Source: Catonia carolina (Eukaryota; Arthropoda; Insecta; Hemiptera; Achilidae). From it: a stretch of DNA of 64,000 nt. The notes under the pieces are model-generated. The model had not been told where the DNA came from. It was given only the letters and a program-made list of their open reading frames with translations, and ran no database searches. The stretch covers positions 5,618,883 to 5,682,882 of the forward strand of contig JAQMRL010000008.1 in NCBI GenBank assembly GCA_035578175.1, in the 5' to 3' direction. The position numbers and the translations under genes were made by a program. This document shows, in pieces, positions 32,191 through 43,423 of the stretch. The first letter of the stretch is position 1. Every line of letters begins with the position of its first letter.

Positions 32191-32806
32191 GGGTGATTCA
32201 TTTAAAAGTAGCCCGCTGCATTTAACAGCGGCCTTCGGCACTCAATTGGATTCAAATAGTAAATGAATAAATAGAATTACTTAATACATAATTTTACATA
32301 TTTATTTAAAATTTATATACAAATTTCAACTTCATCTTTACAGTAGATGCTGAAAAAGGCGTCCTTTGAACGCTTACACATTTTTGCGCTCGTTCAATGT
32401 TATTAATACACACACGACGCAATACGGAAACGTCTATACCTTGAATGGCTGCCACGATGTTATTCTTTAGCTCATGTATACTGCGGGGGTTTGTTTGGTA
32501 AACAGTTCCTTTTAAATAACCCCATAGAAAAAAATCGCACATACTCAAATCGGTGTGAACGAGGAGGCCAAAAATCTTTACTAACAACTCGCATGGGAAA
32601 AGCCTGATTGATATGAGATAGGGACTGTCGAAATGTGTGACATGTTGCACCATCTTGTTGGAAAAAATTGTACTCTATAATAATATAATAATTAAATAAT
32701 AATATAAATTGTACTATAAAGGCCAGTCGATCACATCGTGATCAGTGCTGCCAATACAGCATATGAAAATTACTCGAGCGGCGGGCTACTTTTAAATGAA
32801 TCACCC
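32191..32806 (-). mobile_element. Rosa-type mariner MITE, internally deleted
   Basis: Terminal repeats GGGTGATTCATTTAAAAGTA and the inverted copy ending at 32806. The minus strand keeps only the transposase C-terminus: DLSMCDFFLWGYLKGTVYQT with the third catalytic Asp, then HELKNNIVAAIQGIDVSVLR and NNIERAQKCVSVQ. It belongs to a different subfamily from the GGTGATTCAAAAAGAG elements. Confidence 0.75.
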
Positions 32807-32809
32807 AGT

Positions 32810-33320
32810 ATAATTGTTCAGATTTTACAACTTGATTGTAGTGTCTTAAAATATTTTAGTGTACTTTCTGCGGTTTTACATATTTATACGTTTTTCAACA
32901 ACTTTTGCTAAATTTTGTTGTTTCATGTAAAAAAGTGGCCGTGATTTGCCTGCCCTTCATCTTAAAACAAAATTAAATTTGTATAACTAAAGAATATTGG
33001 AGAATTACATATTGTGGCTGAGATCCAACTAAAATGCAATTTAGTTGGCACTACAAGTGTCATTAAATTATGTTTAATTAAAAATAAAGCAATTACCGAA
33101 GTAAAGTTCCAGTTTGTTGAACATTGTGAAGTATTAATATATATTATATTTGTAACGAGGAAATGATTCTCGTTTTATTTATTTTTGAAATCTTTATATG
33201 CTGTTACTTTATTCCAATTCATTTTTATAATGTAGAGTCAGAATGTATTAGTGTTGCGCTAAACTTTTGATAAACAGATTTCAGTTAATCTGTATTTAAT
33301 AGTCTTGGGTTGGGGCTGGA
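32810..33320. other. AT-rich intronic sequence, nothing recognised
   Basis: No exon or repeat family identified. Confidence 0.4.
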
Positions 33321-33325
33321 TTTTT

Positions 33326-34880
33326 ACTTTCTCTTGCCTATATAAATATATAGGAAGGAAAGTATTGTTTTCTTGTCGATTTTAAGAAATCCAGTTTGCA
33401 CCGGATCTACACATTTTCAGACCCCCTGAACCCAACAAAACTTGTTTTTAGCGATTGGTCTGTGAGTGTGTGTGTGAACGGAAAATCTCAAGTACGGAAC
33501 ATCGTACGAACTTGAAACTTGAAGCTTAAGTTACATACCACTACCGGACTTGACATGAACATTTTCATAAAAATCGGTCAACCGGAAGTAGTAGTTTATT
33601 CGTGTAATTTTTCACTTTTTGCGATTTTCTCAAAAACTGGTCCTACGATTTTTTTAAAAATCGCCTGGTTTACTCAATTTTTTTATTCTCTACATGATAG
33701 GGTAGGTGACATGTTCGCTGAAATTCTTGGTGAGGCTGTTTTCACGTTAAAACAGTGTTTTTTTAAAATTACGGCTATAATATGTATTATAGCGCAAAAA
33801 TGTATACGAGGTCTGTTCAAAAAATAACCGAATTTTTTGAATTACGCGCAAACAGGGATACTTAGCGACGTGCGGTTGGCATTACACTACTCTGTCTTTC
33901 TTTATTAAACATATGTTTTTGGATTGTTGATATCTCATTTACTTTTCGTTGTGTTGTGTTTTTAGTACGAGGTGTTTAAGTGCTAGTGACGATTTTTGTA
34001 ATGTGAAATTTTTGTCAACCCGTTGTGAACACTGCACTTTTGTCTCAATGCCGTAGCCGTAAACCCAGTTTTCGTCTCCTGTTATGATCCTTTACCTGAA
34101 TGTTGCATCATCATTGGCTTGTTCAAGAAGTTGCTGACAAACTACCACACGATGTTCTTTTTGCTGTTCGGTCATCAAACGGGGAACAAACTTTGCTGCA
34201 ACTCACAAAGCAAGTTCAATTTTTCAGTTAAAATTTCATGGTACGATCGAATTGAGATGCCAACATCTTCTTAAAGTTCTCTAACAGTCAATCGGCGATT
34301 TACACGCACCAGATTATGAATTTTCCTAACGAGGGTGCCATCAGTTGAAGTCAAAGGCTTTCCAGGTCGAGGGTCATCTTCAATTGACTGGCAACCACTT
34401 TCAAATTGAGAAAACTATTTACAACAATGCGTACAACTCAAAGAATCATCTCCTTAGGCTTGTTTAAAAAGTTGAAATGTTTCTGTGAAAGTTTTCCCCT
34501 GCTTCACGCGAAATTTCACGTTGCACCTTTGCTCCCGAATTTCGCACATTACAAAAATCGTCACTACCACTTAAACTTGTCGTACTAAAAACAGAACACC
34601 ACGAAAATTAAATGAGGTATCAACAATCCAAGAAAATGTGTTCACAAAAGGAATGACGTAGAACAGTGTACCACCAACCGCACGTCGGTAAATATCCCCA
34701 TTAGCACGTAATTCATAAAGTTCGGTTATTTTTTGAACACACCTCGTATAATAAAAAATGTAGGAAATTTAAAATTGTACAATTTTTATTTCAAACATTT
34801 TATTGTATAACGCACAGTTTAGCGGTAATTAGTAATTTTCTTGTTTTTTTTTCTCACGAAAACGTGTGAAAAATCAAGAA
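33326..34880 (+). mobile_element. DINE/HINE-like repeat, copy 2 (split by a mariner)
   Basis: Starts ACTTTCTCTTGCC and has the GACCCCCTGAACCCA block and GT-rich tract (33466-33477). It is interrupted at 33807-34746 by a mariner and resumes with AAAAAATGTAGGAAATTTAA. The 3' end with the terminal hairpin is missing. Confidence 0.72.
33807..34746 (-). mobile_element. Mariner element (CGAGGTSTGTTC ends), degenerate
   Basis: Flanked by TA, with ends CGAGGTCTGTTCAAAAAATA and inverted CGAGGTGTGTTCAAAAAATA. The minus strand carries a broken transposase: CEIREQRCNVKFRVKQGKTF at the N-terminus, EDDPRPGKPLTSTD, RRLTVREL, then a deletion-prone stretch ending near the first catalytic motif (GDENWVYGYG-like, about 34040-34080). 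There are several stops. The second and third Asp regions are deleted. Confidence 0.75.
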
Positions 34881-34956
34881 ATCGCAAAACAGTCAGACGT
34901 AAAACCAGGAAAAATCCTATATATGGTTGATAAAACAAAGTAAAGTTTATTTCGGT

Positions 34957-35085
34957 TGCCTTCATAGCTCAGTTGTTAGACTGCAAAACAGGATGTCCTG
35001 GGTTTGATTCTTGGCCGAGTTCTGGAAATTTGAACGAATTTAAATCCATAATGTGGTCACTAGTGAACTGTGTAAACAAAACATG
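34957..35085 (+). repeat. tRNA-headed SINE fragment (family C-related)
   Basis: GCCTTCATAGCTCAGTTGTTAG fits an A box (TAGCTCAGTTG) and GGTTTGATTCT a B box (35011-35021). The downstream GTTCTGGAAATTTGAACG is shared with the copy at 25603. No CCA-end or acceptor stem supports a real tRNA gene. It lies only about 70 bp upstream of a PPP1R37 exon. Confidence 0.55.
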
Positions 35086-35154
35086 AAATGTTTTTAACTT
35101 CTACTGTTAATGTATAATATTTAAAATTCTACTGAATTGGTAATTTTGTTTTAG

Positions 35155-35274
35155 TCTTCCGTTGCGTTATTCGATATGGTTGAATACTATGAAGCTGCTG
35201 TTAGACTTAATATATCCGGAAATCATAGTATCGGAATTCAAGGATGGCAGGCCTGCTCCCGGATGATAAAAAAG
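35155..35274 (+). CDS. PPP1R37: PPP1R37 exon: LRR region
   Basis: 120 nt, 40 residues, phase 0 at both ends; acceptor TTTTGTTTTAG, donor GTAATC. The peptide starts SSVALFDMVEYYEAAVRLNI and ends GWQACSRMIKK. It corresponds to the vertebrate ASALFDMIEYYES...GTRGWQAAAHMMRK segment, forming the first full leucine-rich repeats. It follows the 30-kb intron and directly precedes the palindromic TTAA element. Confidence 0.9.
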
Positions 35275-35356
35275 GTAATCTATCGTTTTAATCTTTTTTT
35301 TTATCATATCAATTTTATGTATAAGTTTACAATGTAGCTGCGTTATAGTACATTAA

Positions 35357-36629
35357 GGGGGTAGTCAACTCAAGAAGATAATTTTTTTTTAATTTCGATT
35401 GTTTTTTGCTATTATTTGAAGTTTAAAATTTTCTGAATCACAACATTTGTTTAATTTTTGTACGTTGACATAAAGTTATAAAAATATCTGTTTAAAATAA
35501 AGCTCACTAACAAGGCAAGTAAAATTATACCTTCAACTTTAAGTTTTCTGGAAATGTGGTTTTTGCATGATTGTACATTCTCAAGACTTAAATATTTTGG
35601 TTTATATTGGAGATATTTGGATGATGTTTTTTTCAAATGTTCATAAATTTCTTGCTCTATTATCTGTGGAATGATTATTATAAAAACCTTAATAGGGATT
35701 TAGTTAAAAAATAATTTGTGAATACATAAAATAAAATATGGTTTTAGAAATATGGATTTTTCTTCAATCAATTTCTTGTAAGAGAAAATACATACAATCG
35801 CATACAACTGATAATAGAGAGCAATTTTCTGTATTTTGTACCATAAGAATTATGTTGATAACTTTCTTGGTTCCTGAGATATTTGATTCCCCGTAAAAGC
35901 CCACTTTTCCAACCTCACCCTTATATTAGGGGCAGTAATTAATTTTTTGGCTTGGTTAAAATGGTAGATCATTACTAGTAAATTACTCTTTCATTTAAAA
36001 TAAATAATGATAAATTATAGCCAGAGGTTTCATTTTTTCCAACAAATTAATTACAGCCCCTAATATAAGGGTGAGGTTGGAAATGCAGGCTTTTACGGGG
36101 AATCAAATATCTCAGGAACCAAGAAAGTTATCAACATAATTTTTATGGTACAAAATACAGAAAATTGCTCTCTATTATCTGTTGTATGCGATTGTATGTA
36201 TTTTCTCTTACAAGAAATTTATTGAAGAAAAACCATATTTCCAAAAACATTTATTTTATGTATTCACAAATTATTTTTTAACTAAATCCCTATTAAGGTT
36301 TTTACAATAATCATTCCACAGATAATAGAGCAAGAAATTATGAATATTTGAAAAAAACATCATCCAAATATCTCCAATACTAAACAAAATATTTAATTCC
36401 CAAGAGTATACAATCATGTAAAAACCACATTCCCGGAAAACTTAAAGTTGAAGGAATAATTTCACTTGCCTTGCTAGTGAGCTTTATTATAAACAGAATT
36501 TTTTATAACTTTTTGTCAATGTACAAACAAAGTAAACAAATTTTGTGATTCAGAAAATTTTAAACTTCAAATAACTGCAAAAAACAATCGAAATTAAAAA
36601 AAAATCATCTTTTTGAGTTGACTACCCCG
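35357..36629. mobile_element. 1.27-kb palindromic (foldback) element with TTAA target
   Basis: Two arms of roughly 580-600 bp are inverted copies: GGGGGTAGTCAACTC at 35357 pairs with GAGTTGACTACCCC at 36615. Highly similar sequence runs to the centre (about 35940-36055), where GGGGCAGTAATTAATTT and AATTAATTACAGCCCC flank a short loop. TTAA flanks both ends (35353-35356, 36630-36633), the target-site type of piggyBac elements. No transposase is encoded; a 61-codon frame is incidental. Confidence 0.8.
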
Positions 36630-36784
36630 TTAAGTAAAAAAAATTTTGATATTCCATGCAAATAAAATTGGATGATAATTTTCAATGAAAGTGACTTCTG
36701 CTAAGTTGTACGGGCAAGTATGTGTTTTTTTTTTTACATTTTCAGAGTACAAGTTTTATTTTAAACCATTATGTGTTTATTGCA

Positions 36785-36945
36785 TATTAATATGCATAAA
36801 TGAAGATAGACGAGCAAATGGGCATTAGGCTATATACCTGCTGGACGAAGAGGTATAGGTAGACCATGGAAAAGATGGACAAAAAATTTGAAACAGGTCG
36901 GAAAGCCTAATCTGTGACAGGAAGAAGAAGAAGATGATGAAGATG
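36785..36945 (+). pseudogene. RTE-like LINE C-terminal fragment
   Basis: The + strand reads WALGYIPAGRRGIGRPWKRWTKN, the basic C-terminal tail found in RTE-type LINE proteins. It is followed by a GAAGAAGAAGATGATGAAGA simple repeat. Severely 5'-truncated. Confidence 0.5.
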
Positions 36946-37420
36946 AAGTGTTTATTGCCCATTTAATGAAGTTATTGTATGAAAAACGTTTGACAAGGGA
37001 AAAATAAATAGTGTTCTCAAATCACACAGATTTTATTGGCAAAAAGCAGAAAGACGCATGATTGATGTTATGATTGAGATACGGAAACAAAGATTGGACC
37101 GTCTCAAAAAGTACTGGCAAAACTGAATGGCTGGACCAATACATTATCTGAAGAATACTAGAAATTGATTGGCTTAGTGGTCCAATGTGGCCTCAAAAAA
37201 AGAAGAAAAAATGACCACAGTAAACAAAACACAGAGTGCCAAAATGTAGTGCTGCGGCGGTGTTGAAACGAATCTGTAGTTACTTTCTGGACGCATCTTG
37301 TGTAAATATAATTGTCTCGATTTCCAGATATATACCAGCAGAACCAGTTTGTTTTTCATTTGTCTAGGTAATTGGAGTTATACTACGATACTGAATATCT
37401 GATGATAAATTACACCACTC
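36946..37420. other. Intronic sequence, no gene recognised
   Basis: Contains AAATGACCACAGTAAACAA and TTACTTTCTGGACGCATCTT, faintly like mariner ends, but no pairing was found. Confidence 0.3.
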
Positions 37421-37424
37421 TATG

Positions 37425-38480
37425 GAAATTGAAAATAATAATAATTAAATTTTATGGACATACAATTAATCAAGGGTAATAGTAAAATAGCAACAGGTGT
37501 ATTTCGTAAAAGTATATTACCAGAACAAATATAAATAAGTCATCTAACCACCCATATTCACATAAAATGCCAGCTTACCATAGTATTTTTCACAGAGCAT
37601 ATAATTATATAAAATATAAAAAACTACTAGAAAATGAAATAAAAATAATAAAATTCATAGCACAAAAGAATGGGTATCATGAAAAAGAAATAAATAAAAT
37701 AATAAATAAAATTAAAAACAAACTATATTTAAAAATAACTTAAGAACCACCCTTATATTAGACAATAAAACAAAACAAAAACCATTTATTGCATTAAAAT
37801 ATAATAAAACTACTAATAATAAGTTATACAGAACATTAAATAAATTTTATAAAATTGCATACACATGTAATAATAAAAAACTACTGTCCACAAATATAAT
37901 TAAAAATAATGTAAATGAAACACTGATCAATAAAAAGGGTTTGTATAAAATAGGTTGTGGTAATGAGGATTGTAAAAATTTTTACATTGGTATGACTAGT
38001 CGTAATTTTCAAGTGAGGTATAATGAACATAAAAAAATCACTGAAATATGACTACATTATATCTAACTATACCAATCATGTAAAAGAAGGAAAACATAAA
38101 TTTGGTAAAATAGATGAATATTTTAATATAATAGAACAATGTAATATAGAAAATAAAAATAAAATTGAAAAATATGAGATGTTCCATATTTATAAATATT
38201 TAAAAGAGCAAAAGCAGGACATTTTGAATGAACAGGTCAAATTTAGGAATGATGAAGTGATATTGACTGCTGCTGCTATCTACAGTAAATATGAGAAGGG
38301 ATAAATTAAAATAAATTAATTTTAAATCAGTTTTATACAAGTGACTGAAGATGTATCATCTTCTGTAAATTTTTAATAAGTGAGATGAAAATTTTTTAGT
38401 TTCAATTTTTTTATTTACTCTGATTATGGTGGATCCACCGAAACACGTGTAAGTAAGAATAAAAATAAAGGTGACGCAGT
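37425..38480 (+). pseudogene. Penelope-like element relic: RT C-terminus plus GIY-YIG endonuclease
   Basis: Broken + strand frames. The first part reads MDIQLIKGNSKIATGVFRKS, then after a frameshift NHPYSHKMPAYHSIFHRAYN, the end of the Penelope RT and its linker. After a stop, LYRTLNKFYKIAYTCNNKKL leads into the GIY-YIG domain. GLYKIGCGNEDCKNFYIGMT (GIY and YIG elements) and FQVRYNEH (conserved Arg) are visible, then a one-base slip in the A-run at about 38031-38037 moves the frame to SLKYDYIISNYTNHVKEG up to 38304. The 3' tail includes CTGAAGATGTATCATCTTC and ATGGTGGATCCACCGAAACA, typical of Penelope 3' regions. The 5' two-thirds is missing. Confidence 0.78.
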
Positions 38481-38577
38481 TTAAAAAAAGAAGGTTAGTG
38501 AAATTATTATATAAATTCATTATATGAAATAGAAATGATAATTTACTTTATATTTTTCTACGATGTTATGTATTATT

Positions 38578-38707
38578 ACTTTCTCTTGCCTATATGAATA
38601 TATAGGAAGGAAAGTATTGTTTTCATGTCGATTTTTCAAAATCGAGTTTTCATCGGATCTATACGTTTTCAGACCCCCTGAACCCGAAAAAACATGTTTT
38701 TAGCGAT

Positions 38708-38770
<63 letters not shown>

Positions 38771-38799
38771 CGTGCGTGCGTGCGCGCGCGCGCGCGTGA

Positions 38800-38830
<31 letters not shown>

Positions 38831-39612
38831 GGCGCGTGCGTGCGTGTGAACAGAATATCTCAAGAACGGAACATCGTACGAACGAACGAAACTTGAACTT
38901 AAGTTACATACCACTACCGGACCCGACACAAACATCTTCATCAAAATCGGTCAACCAGAAGTAGTAGTTTATTCGTATAATGTTTCACTTTTTTGCGATT
39001 TTCTCAAAAACTGGTCCTACGATTTTTTTAAAAATTGCCTGGTTTACTACATCTTTTATGCTCTACAAGATAGGGTAGGCGCCATGTTTGCTGAAATTCA
39101 GCGTGAGGCTGTTTTTAAGTAAAAACATTTTCTTTTTAAGATTGCGGCTTTAATATGCATTTTAGCGCAAAACGTTATATAATAAAAGTTGTAGAGAATG
39201 TAAAATTCTACAACTTTTATTTTGAACATTTTTTGTATAACGCTTAGTTTAGCGGTAATTAGCAATTTTCTGTTTTTTTCTCACGAAAACGAGTGAAAAA
39301 TCTATTTTTTTAAGATTTCGGCCTTAGAATGCATTTTACGACAAAAGTGTATATAATCAAATTTATAGGAAATAAAGAGATCTACAACTTTTATTTAAAG
39401 CATTTTTTTGTACAGTGCCTAGTTTAGCGCGAATGGGCGATTTTCCGTATTTTTAAGCCAAACTGAGGTCGATTTTAATTTTGCGTATTTCACTAATGTT
39501 TTTTGAGGTTAGTTTTTTGTTTATTTCTAATGTTTTATTAATAATGTTAGGTTTATTGTTAATTATTTGCATTGGCAAGAGAAAGTTGTGTGAGTTCACA
39601 CCAGATTTTTTA
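38578..39612 (+). mobile_element. DINE/HINE-like repeat, copy 3, ending at a PPP1R37 acceptor
   Basis: Near full length: ACTTTCTCTTGCC start, expanded GT/GC microsatellite (38707-38850), GTTGTAGAGAATGTAAAATT hairpin (about 39188-39225), GGCAAGAGAAAGTTGTGTGA and CACACCAGATTTTTT at the end. The terminal hairpin is shortened to GTGTGAGTTCACAC. The last T-run lies about 20 bp upstream of the acceptor AG at 39631-39632. Confidence 0.75.
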
Positions 39613-39632
39613 TGATTGTTTTACTGTTTCAG

Positions 39633-39783
39633 ACGAAATGCTTAGAAGAACTAGAAGCACGCAATACAACGCTAAACGAACAATACATGCCAATATTAAG
39701 TAGAGCACTAAGACTGTCATCTCAATTAGTGGTACTCAAACTAGAGAATTGTAATCTTAGTGGACGTCCAATCGTCATTTTAG
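39633..39783 (+). CDS. PPP1R37: PPP1R37 exon: LRR region
   Basis: 151 nt, phase 0 at the start, one base left over at the end; acceptor TTTTACTGTTTCAG, donor G|GTAACT. It encodes TKCLEELEARNTTLNEQYMP and then LSSQLVVLKLENCNLSGRPI. It aligns with the vertebrate TSCLQYLDARNTPLL...LAVLHLENASLSGRPL region (LRRs). The leftover G combines with CT of the next exon to give Ala. The polypyrimidine tract of its acceptor is partly next to the T-run of a DINE-like element. Confidence 0.9.
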
Positions 39784-39914
39784 GTAACTTTTTGTTTTAT
39801 CATTAAACTTACTCCGAAAAAAAAAACCATCTTGTAACTTATATTCAGAAGTATTATATAAAACTTAACGAAAACGTGAAAAATTGCGTTTGATAAGAAA
39901 CAGAACTATTTTTT

Positions 39915-40043
39915 ACTTTCTCTTGTCTATATGAATATATAGGAAGGAAAGTATTGTTTTCATGTCAATATTTCGAAATCGAGTTTTCACCGGATCTACA
40001 CGTTTTCAGACCCCCTGAACCCACACAAACATGTTTTTAGCAA

Positions 40044-40138
<95 letters not shown>

Positions 40139-40190
40139 ATGCGCGCGCGTGCACACACACACACACACACACGCACACTAAGTATAGTAA
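39915..40190 (+). mobile_element. DINE/HINE-like repeat, copy 4 (5' part only)
   Basis: Begins with ACTTTCTCTTGTC and the GAATATATAGGAAGG and GACCCCCTGAACCCA blocks, then a (GT)n tract of about 90 bp (40048-40138) that turns into (CA)n (40153-40172). Everything after the microsatellite is missing. Confidence 0.7.
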
Positions 40191-40199
40191 ATGTTGCGT

Positions 40200-40615
40200 A
40201 TAAGTATAGTAATTGTAAGTAAAGTAATATAATGAAATAACATTTTATTAATAACAAATAAAACAGCCTGTAAAACTCTAAACATAGAAGAAAATGTATC
40301 AGGTTTTAAACTCTGCCAAAAAAAACCAGTGACGTTTCTTCAAAAGCTGAAGGTATACTGGCATAGAATGAACCTTTTTGTACGGCTGAACAGTAAAAGA
40401 AATACAATTTACCCTAGCTGAACGCAGAAAGAAGAGATTATAAAACTGTATAAACGGACCACATATTTGTGGCGGCCTGCACCCTGAAACTGTTCAATAC
40501 GCCTCATAAATGTGGCAGCCGCACTGAACATGTTAAAATAATGACTAACATTGTTACTAACGTAAACATTAGGCCTATACTTTTTTCTAAGGTTTATTTA
40601 TAGAAATTAATGTAA
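40200..40615. other. Intronic sequence with a possible solo piggyBac-like end
   Basis: GGCAGCCGCACTGAACATGT then TTAA (about 40526-40548) resembles the right end of the element at 46961-48937 (AAGCCGCACTGAGTGTGTTAA). No partner end was found. Otherwise nothing recognised. Confidence 0.3.
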
Positions 40616-40619
40616 TATA

Positions 40620-41568
40620 GGGTGATTCAAAAAGAGCGCCGGTTTTGATATATCAAATTAAGAGATTTATTTTATTGAAAAACTGAAAATAAATACATCA
40701 ACAAGTTCATCTTACCTTCCGATTTCATGTATGAAAAATGATGTCATGCATGTGTCCTCCTCTACTGCGCTGGCACGCATCAACTCTGTCCGTGAAATTG
40801 GATATTACTGCACGACAAGTTTCGACTTCCATTTGCCCGATAACCCGTCGAATTTCCTCCTTCAAGTCAATGATGTTTCGAGGTTTATTGGCATACACCA
40901 ATGACTTCAGATGACCCCAAAGATGAAAGTCACAAGGCGCAAGTCCCACGACCTTGGTGGCCATTGATGGTCGGAATTACGAGAAATGATGCGATCCTGG
41001 AACCGTTCAAGGAGCAACAACATTGTTTCTCGTGCAGCAACTGAATTTTATACGGGTGATATTGGAGATCGTACCGAAGAATTCTCCGTACAGAAGAACA
41101 TCGTAAACCCAATTGTTGAGAACGGCGACGTATTGATTTTGCTGGGCTAACAGCCACACTGTCACGGACCAACGCAACGTTCTGCTCAGTTCGGCCAGAA
41201 CGACGACGTCCAGAATTTTTAAGGTCGACTGTTGAACCCGTCTCAAAAAACTTTTTCATGAGCCTGCGAACTGTTGATTCATTCGGTGCTTCATTACGTC
41301 CTAGAGTACCGCGAAGTCGCCTGACAGTAGCCGCATAACTCTCTCCACTCTGGTAAAATGTTTTGACGATTAACACTCGTTGCGCAATAGTAAACTTCTC
41401 CCTGGTTAGACACAGACTGCGAGAGTACTACACTGCGAACAAGAGAAACTACAACTGAATCGTCAATCGGAATGTTCTCCGAAATAGAAATGAGGTCTAA
41501 CAATGTTGCCAACCGATAAACAAAAATTTACCAGCCGTTTAAAAACCGGTGCTCTTTTTGAATCACCC
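40620..41568 (-). mobile_element. Rosa-like mariner remnant (copy b), 949 bp
   Basis: TA-flanked, with ends GGGTGATTCAAAAAGAGCGC and the inverted copy. The minus strand encodes the N-terminal HTH half (KTFYQSGESYAATVRRLRG, GRRRSGRTEQN, SIRRRSQQLGLRCSSVRRIL, HPYKIQL). A deletion jumps to LAPCDFHLWGHLKSLVYANK and the HMHDIIFHT C-terminus. The first two catalytic acids are lost. The frame also shifts between the two halves, so it is inactive. Confidence 0.85.
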
Positions 41569-41732
41569 TATATTTCTTTAGGGTTGCTTTAAAAAGTAAA
41601 AAATTAAATACATTTGTAAAAAGTTACTAATCGCTTGAGCCTGTTTGGTCATATGAAAAACATGAAGGAATGTCCTTTCTTTCGACAGTATGCACTGTAA
41701 TACCAGGTGAACAGTAAGCCTGGAAATTCGTG

Positions 41733-41872
41733 GTGCGACCTCTACCTCTTCTATTGTTAAATGCTTCAGTCATATAATTGGATGACCGTGTGATAAGAAA
41801 CACAACTATTTTTTGTAGCCCTGGAACTAGCAGCAGATTGAGTACAAATAATTTTAATACTCCACCTACAAT
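41733..41872 (+). repeat. SINE-like repeat family B, 3' fragment
   Basis: Contains the family's CTCTACCTCTTCT, TTCAGTCATATAATTGG, TTTTTTGTAGCCCTGGAAC and CTCCACCTACA segments only. Confidence 0.7.
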
Positions 41873-41985
41873 ATTGAGATGAACTAAAGTCCCCTAGCCA
41901 TGGGAATGAGAGAATGCATAACGCTCTCACTCGCACAAGCCATACGCGCCATTCCAATAACATAGTATAATTTTACGAGGGTTAT

Positions 41986-42734
41986 CCAGAAAATAACGTC
42001 CATTTTGAAATAAAAAGTAAACGAGTGAAGATACAAAAACTTTATTATATACATATTAAAACTACAGTTTCTCTCTATTTTTCGACATTGTCGCCAAACA
42101 GATTCAAGCACTTGTCGTACCTTGGAACAATCTTTGAAATACCCTCTGCATAAAAATCTGCCGCCTGTGAATGTAGCCAACCATTCACGGCGTTTTGAAG
42201 CTCTTCGTCATTGGTGAACCGCTGAGATGCAAGCCACCACTTCATGTTCGGAAACAGGTGAAAGTCACTAGGAGCCAAGTCCGGGCTGTATGGGGGGATG
42301 ATCGAAAACGTCCCATTTAAACTTGGCCAAAAGTTCATTTGTTTTCTCGCCCTCATACAGCTCGAAGAACAAATGAACTTTTGGCCAAGTTTAAATGGGA
42401 TGTTTACGATCATCCGCCGTACAGCCCGGACTTGGCTCCTAGTGACTTTCACCTGTTCCCAAACATGAAGTGGTGGCTTGCATCTCACCGGTTCCCCAAT
42501 GACGAAGTGCTTCAAAACGCCGTGAATGGTTGGCTACATTCACAGGCGGTAGATTTTTATGTAGGGGGTATTTCAAAGACTGTTCCAAGGTACGACAAAT
42601 GCTTGAATCTGTTTGGCGACTATGTCGAAAAATAGAGAAAAACTGTAGTTTTAATATGTGTATAATAAAGTTTTTACATCTTCACTCGTTTACTTTTTAT
42701 TTCAAAACGGAGGTTATTTTCTGGATAACTTTCA
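41986..42734. mobile_element. Mariner copy with two inverted 3' ends (copy Y)
   Basis: The left end CGAGGGTTATCCAGAAAATA follows TA. The left arm (to about 42345, minus strand) and right arm (about 42346-42734, plus strand) both encode the mariner C-terminus (YSPDLAPSDFHLFPNMK) and the same 3' UTR with TTTATTATATACATATT. The right arm starts further upstream in the gene (RPHTARRTNELLAKFKWDV). The junction point differs from copy X at 29599. No 5' end is present. Confidence 0.83.
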
Positions 42735-42978
42735 TACTTATTGTTGTGATCAACTGTTTATCCATGCAGTAAGCTAACAAGCAAGATAACGACTGTAGTA
42801 TGTTTTTTGATTTGGATTATAACGGTAAAGACCTTTGGGTGCATGTGTAGTTATGCGATATATCTCCCTCTCACTCGCTCGGCTATGGGACATCAATTCA
42901 TCTGATATCTGTACCTGTTATGGGCAATGTAGATTATATTAATAATTTATTTTGTTCTTTGTTGATATAATGTATTGT

Positions 42979-43391
42979 TGTTTAGGTCAACAGCCGAAAG
43001 GCTGGTTTGAACCTCTAGAGGTTTTACTAAGTAAAACGAGGAGTAAGGTGGTTTACCATTGCCACAACTCACTTAGTGGAAAAGTACGCTTATCACCATG
43101 CCGGGCCCTCTGAAAAGCACATATTTCCGCTGAAAAGCACATATTTTCCACTCTGTAAATGACAACTTCACTTCATTCACCACAGGGTCTGGCTGTACAA
43201 TGTAATTCATTACTTTCAGAGAAGATAAATCTGATTAGTGTCTTTTACACCTCTACCTCTTCTGTTGTTAAATGATTCAGTCATTTAATTGACTGACCAT
43301 GTGATAAGAAACAGAACTATTTATTTTAGTTCTGCAACGAACAGATTGAGTGTAAATAATTTGACACTCCACCTGTCTGTTATGGGCAGGA
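42979..43391 (+). repeat. SINE-like repeat family B, copy with small internal duplication
   Basis: Head TTTAGGTCAACAGCCGAAAG to CACTCCACCTGTCTGTTATG. A ~20-bp stretch (TGAAAAGCACATATTT) is duplicated at about 43110-43143. It ends only about 35 bp before the next PPP1R37 exon. Confidence 0.82.
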
Positions 43392-43423
43392 TTTAATGTA
43401 CTGCTTGTTAATGTATTTTGCAG

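Noticed and set aside
34957..35035. tRNA gene upstream of a PPP1R37 exon
   Set aside because: Box-like motifs only; no cloverleaf could be completed, and the downstream sequence matches another SINE-like copy at 25603.
36760..37400. A second mariner suggested by TTACTTTCTGGACGCATCTT
   Set aside because: No matching inverted end or transposase motif could be found nearby.
38669..40257. His-Thr and Cys-Val repeat frames
   Set aside because: Translations of GT/CA microsatellites inside DINE-like copies.
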